From Nilaparvata lugens (Eukaryota; Arthropoda; Insecta; Hemiptera; Delphacidae): DNA of 64,000 nt. Below, in pieces: positions 63,236 to 64,000 of this stretch. Each line of letters starts with the position of its first letter. The first letter of the stretch is position 1. The stretch spans positions 6,553,162-6,617,161 of the forward strand of contig NC_052518.1 in the NCBI RefSeq assembly GCF_014356525.2. The letters are read 5' to 3'. Made by a program: the position numbers and the translations under genes. The notes beneath the pieces are model-generated. The model was given only the letters and a program-made list of their open reading frames with translations, searched no databases and was not told where the DNA came from.

Positions 63236-64000
63236 TGTAAATGTGTGAATACAATTAAAGTGTATTTGTGTTAGTGTACGGAAAGCACAGAGCGGCGCAA
63301 CCTCCTCTCTCACTCTTTCTCTCTGACTACCTCTTCCGTCGCAGTCACTGTCAGTTGGTGCTAGGTTACATCTATTGTTTCGATGGAGGAGCGCATTTCC
63401 GACAGTGACCGGCGACTCTGTTGCAATACATTTTGATCGGCTAATTGAAATTACGATCTGAATAAATCGATCAGACGTAGTGCAGTGCCAGCCATGGCTA
63501 GTTCTATCCGGAGCCGTCTAACTCTCATAGCTTACTTTGGTGAGTAATTACTCAATTCAAGAAAAATTCACTCATACTACCACTATTCAAAATTCACAGA
63601 TCTATTCATATTATCTCTTCCAAAGTCTATTTTCATGGTTTGTTCGAAATTACTGAGAGAGAGAAAGAGAGGAGAGAGAAATGGCCATTTTACATTTGAT
63701 TTCTATAGAGGTTTAATAAATGTTTGAACAAAGGATTGTGAGCATCGTCTTCTTTAGTTGATTATTCTTGAAATGATTATTAACGAAATGATTTGATTAT
63801 TATTAGGATTATGATTATTAATAGAAATGATTATTACTTGATTTATGTTTGATTATGGCTTCGCTTAGAGTTTAATGTTAATGATTGATGCTTTGATTAA
63901 GTAGGTGACTGCTTAAGGAATTTGATTAGTAGTTGATTAAAGTTTGGAATAAATTTGATTAATTATTGAATTAATTTTTGGTTACTGATAAGATTAAATT
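63236..64000 (+). repeat. 3' LTR, first 765 bp (cut by window end)
   Basis: Matches the 5' LTR from its first base. Differences seen: one extra G at 63270 and a 15-base insertion at 63770-63784 (a near-duplicate of the neighbouring GAAATGATT). No substitutions were noticed in the compared part. The env leader exon is repeated at 63494-63539. Confidence 0.95.

Larger units (their letters stand above)
53972..64000 (+). mobile_element. Env-carrying Ty3/gypsy-type endogenous retrovirus, 3' LTR cut by window end
   Basis: Order: 5' LTR, tRNA-Leu primer site, gag, pol (in -1 frame), env, purine tract, 3' LTR. All three ORFs are open end to end. The order protease, RT, RNase H, integrase places it in Ty3/gypsy (Metaviridae). 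The two zinc knuckles in gag, the tRNA-Leu primer and a baculovirus-F-type env make it different from the Drosophila gypsy layout as I know it. The expected full length is about 11 kb. The flanking target duplication cannot be checked because the right end lies beyond the window. Confidence 0.97.

Overview
This window reads as nuclear DNA of an arthropod, most likely a hemipteran insect. It is AT-rich, it has almost no recognisable host coding sequence, and it is packed with insect-type transposable elements of several ages (RTE-like and CR1/Jockey-group non-LTR elements, Penelope-like relics, mariner-like transposons with the DUF4817-type N-terminus, hAT, many MITEs). There is no bacterial gene organisation, and the coding relics show eukaryotic splice signals and frame decay. 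The exact species cannot be read from the sequence; a planthopper-like hemipteran is only a guess.

Layout. 1-957: 3' end of a decayed RTE-like non-LTR retrotransposon. 2.6-3.05 kb: 166-bp tandem array. 4.3-5.06 kb: Penelope-like element relic with a GIY-YIG endonuclease fragment. 8.5-13.4 kb: nest of elements, in which a MITE is interrupted by a hAT element with a perfect 8-bp target duplication and a neighbouring long ORF (944 codons) belongs to an RTE-type element bounded by a 7-bp duplication. 13.9-20.7 kb: foldback MITEs and one unrecognised 146+ codon ORF. 20.7-25.2 kb: CR1/Jockey-group retrotransposon whose first ORF carries a FLYWCH zinc finger, flanked by a 97-bp direct repeat. 25.2-33.3 kb: foldback elements, one containing mariner-like transposase remnants. 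34.9-38.3 kb: nearly complete but broken second copy of the RTE-like family seen at the left edge. 42.4-43.45 kb: the best host-gene candidate, an orphan single-pass membrane protein with a splice donor just after its stop codon. 44.48-46.99 kb: a 2.5-kb palindrome made from two head-to-head 5' halves of a mariner-like transposon. 49.6-52.9 kb: 3' remnants of two more non-LTR elements.

53972 to the end is the main item: a young, apparently complete, env-carrying Ty3/gypsy-type (Metaviridae) endogenous retrovirus. It has 1.78-kb LTRs (the 3' LTR runs off the window), a primer site matching tRNA-Leu(AAG), intact gag, pol and env, and a purine tract. The parts fit together: a CCCAAAC slippery heptamer plus an 8-bp stem-loop would give -1 frameshifting from gag into pol, and a small coding exon inside the LTR ends in a splice donor that is in frame with an acceptor just upstream of env. 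Env would thus gain an LTR-encoded hydrophobic start consistent with a signal peptide. Env has a furin-type site followed by a fusion-peptide-like segment and a C-terminal membrane anchor, like baculovirus-F-type Env proteins. The two LTRs differ over the 765 bases available only by a 1-bp and a 15-bp insertion, which argues for a recent insertion.
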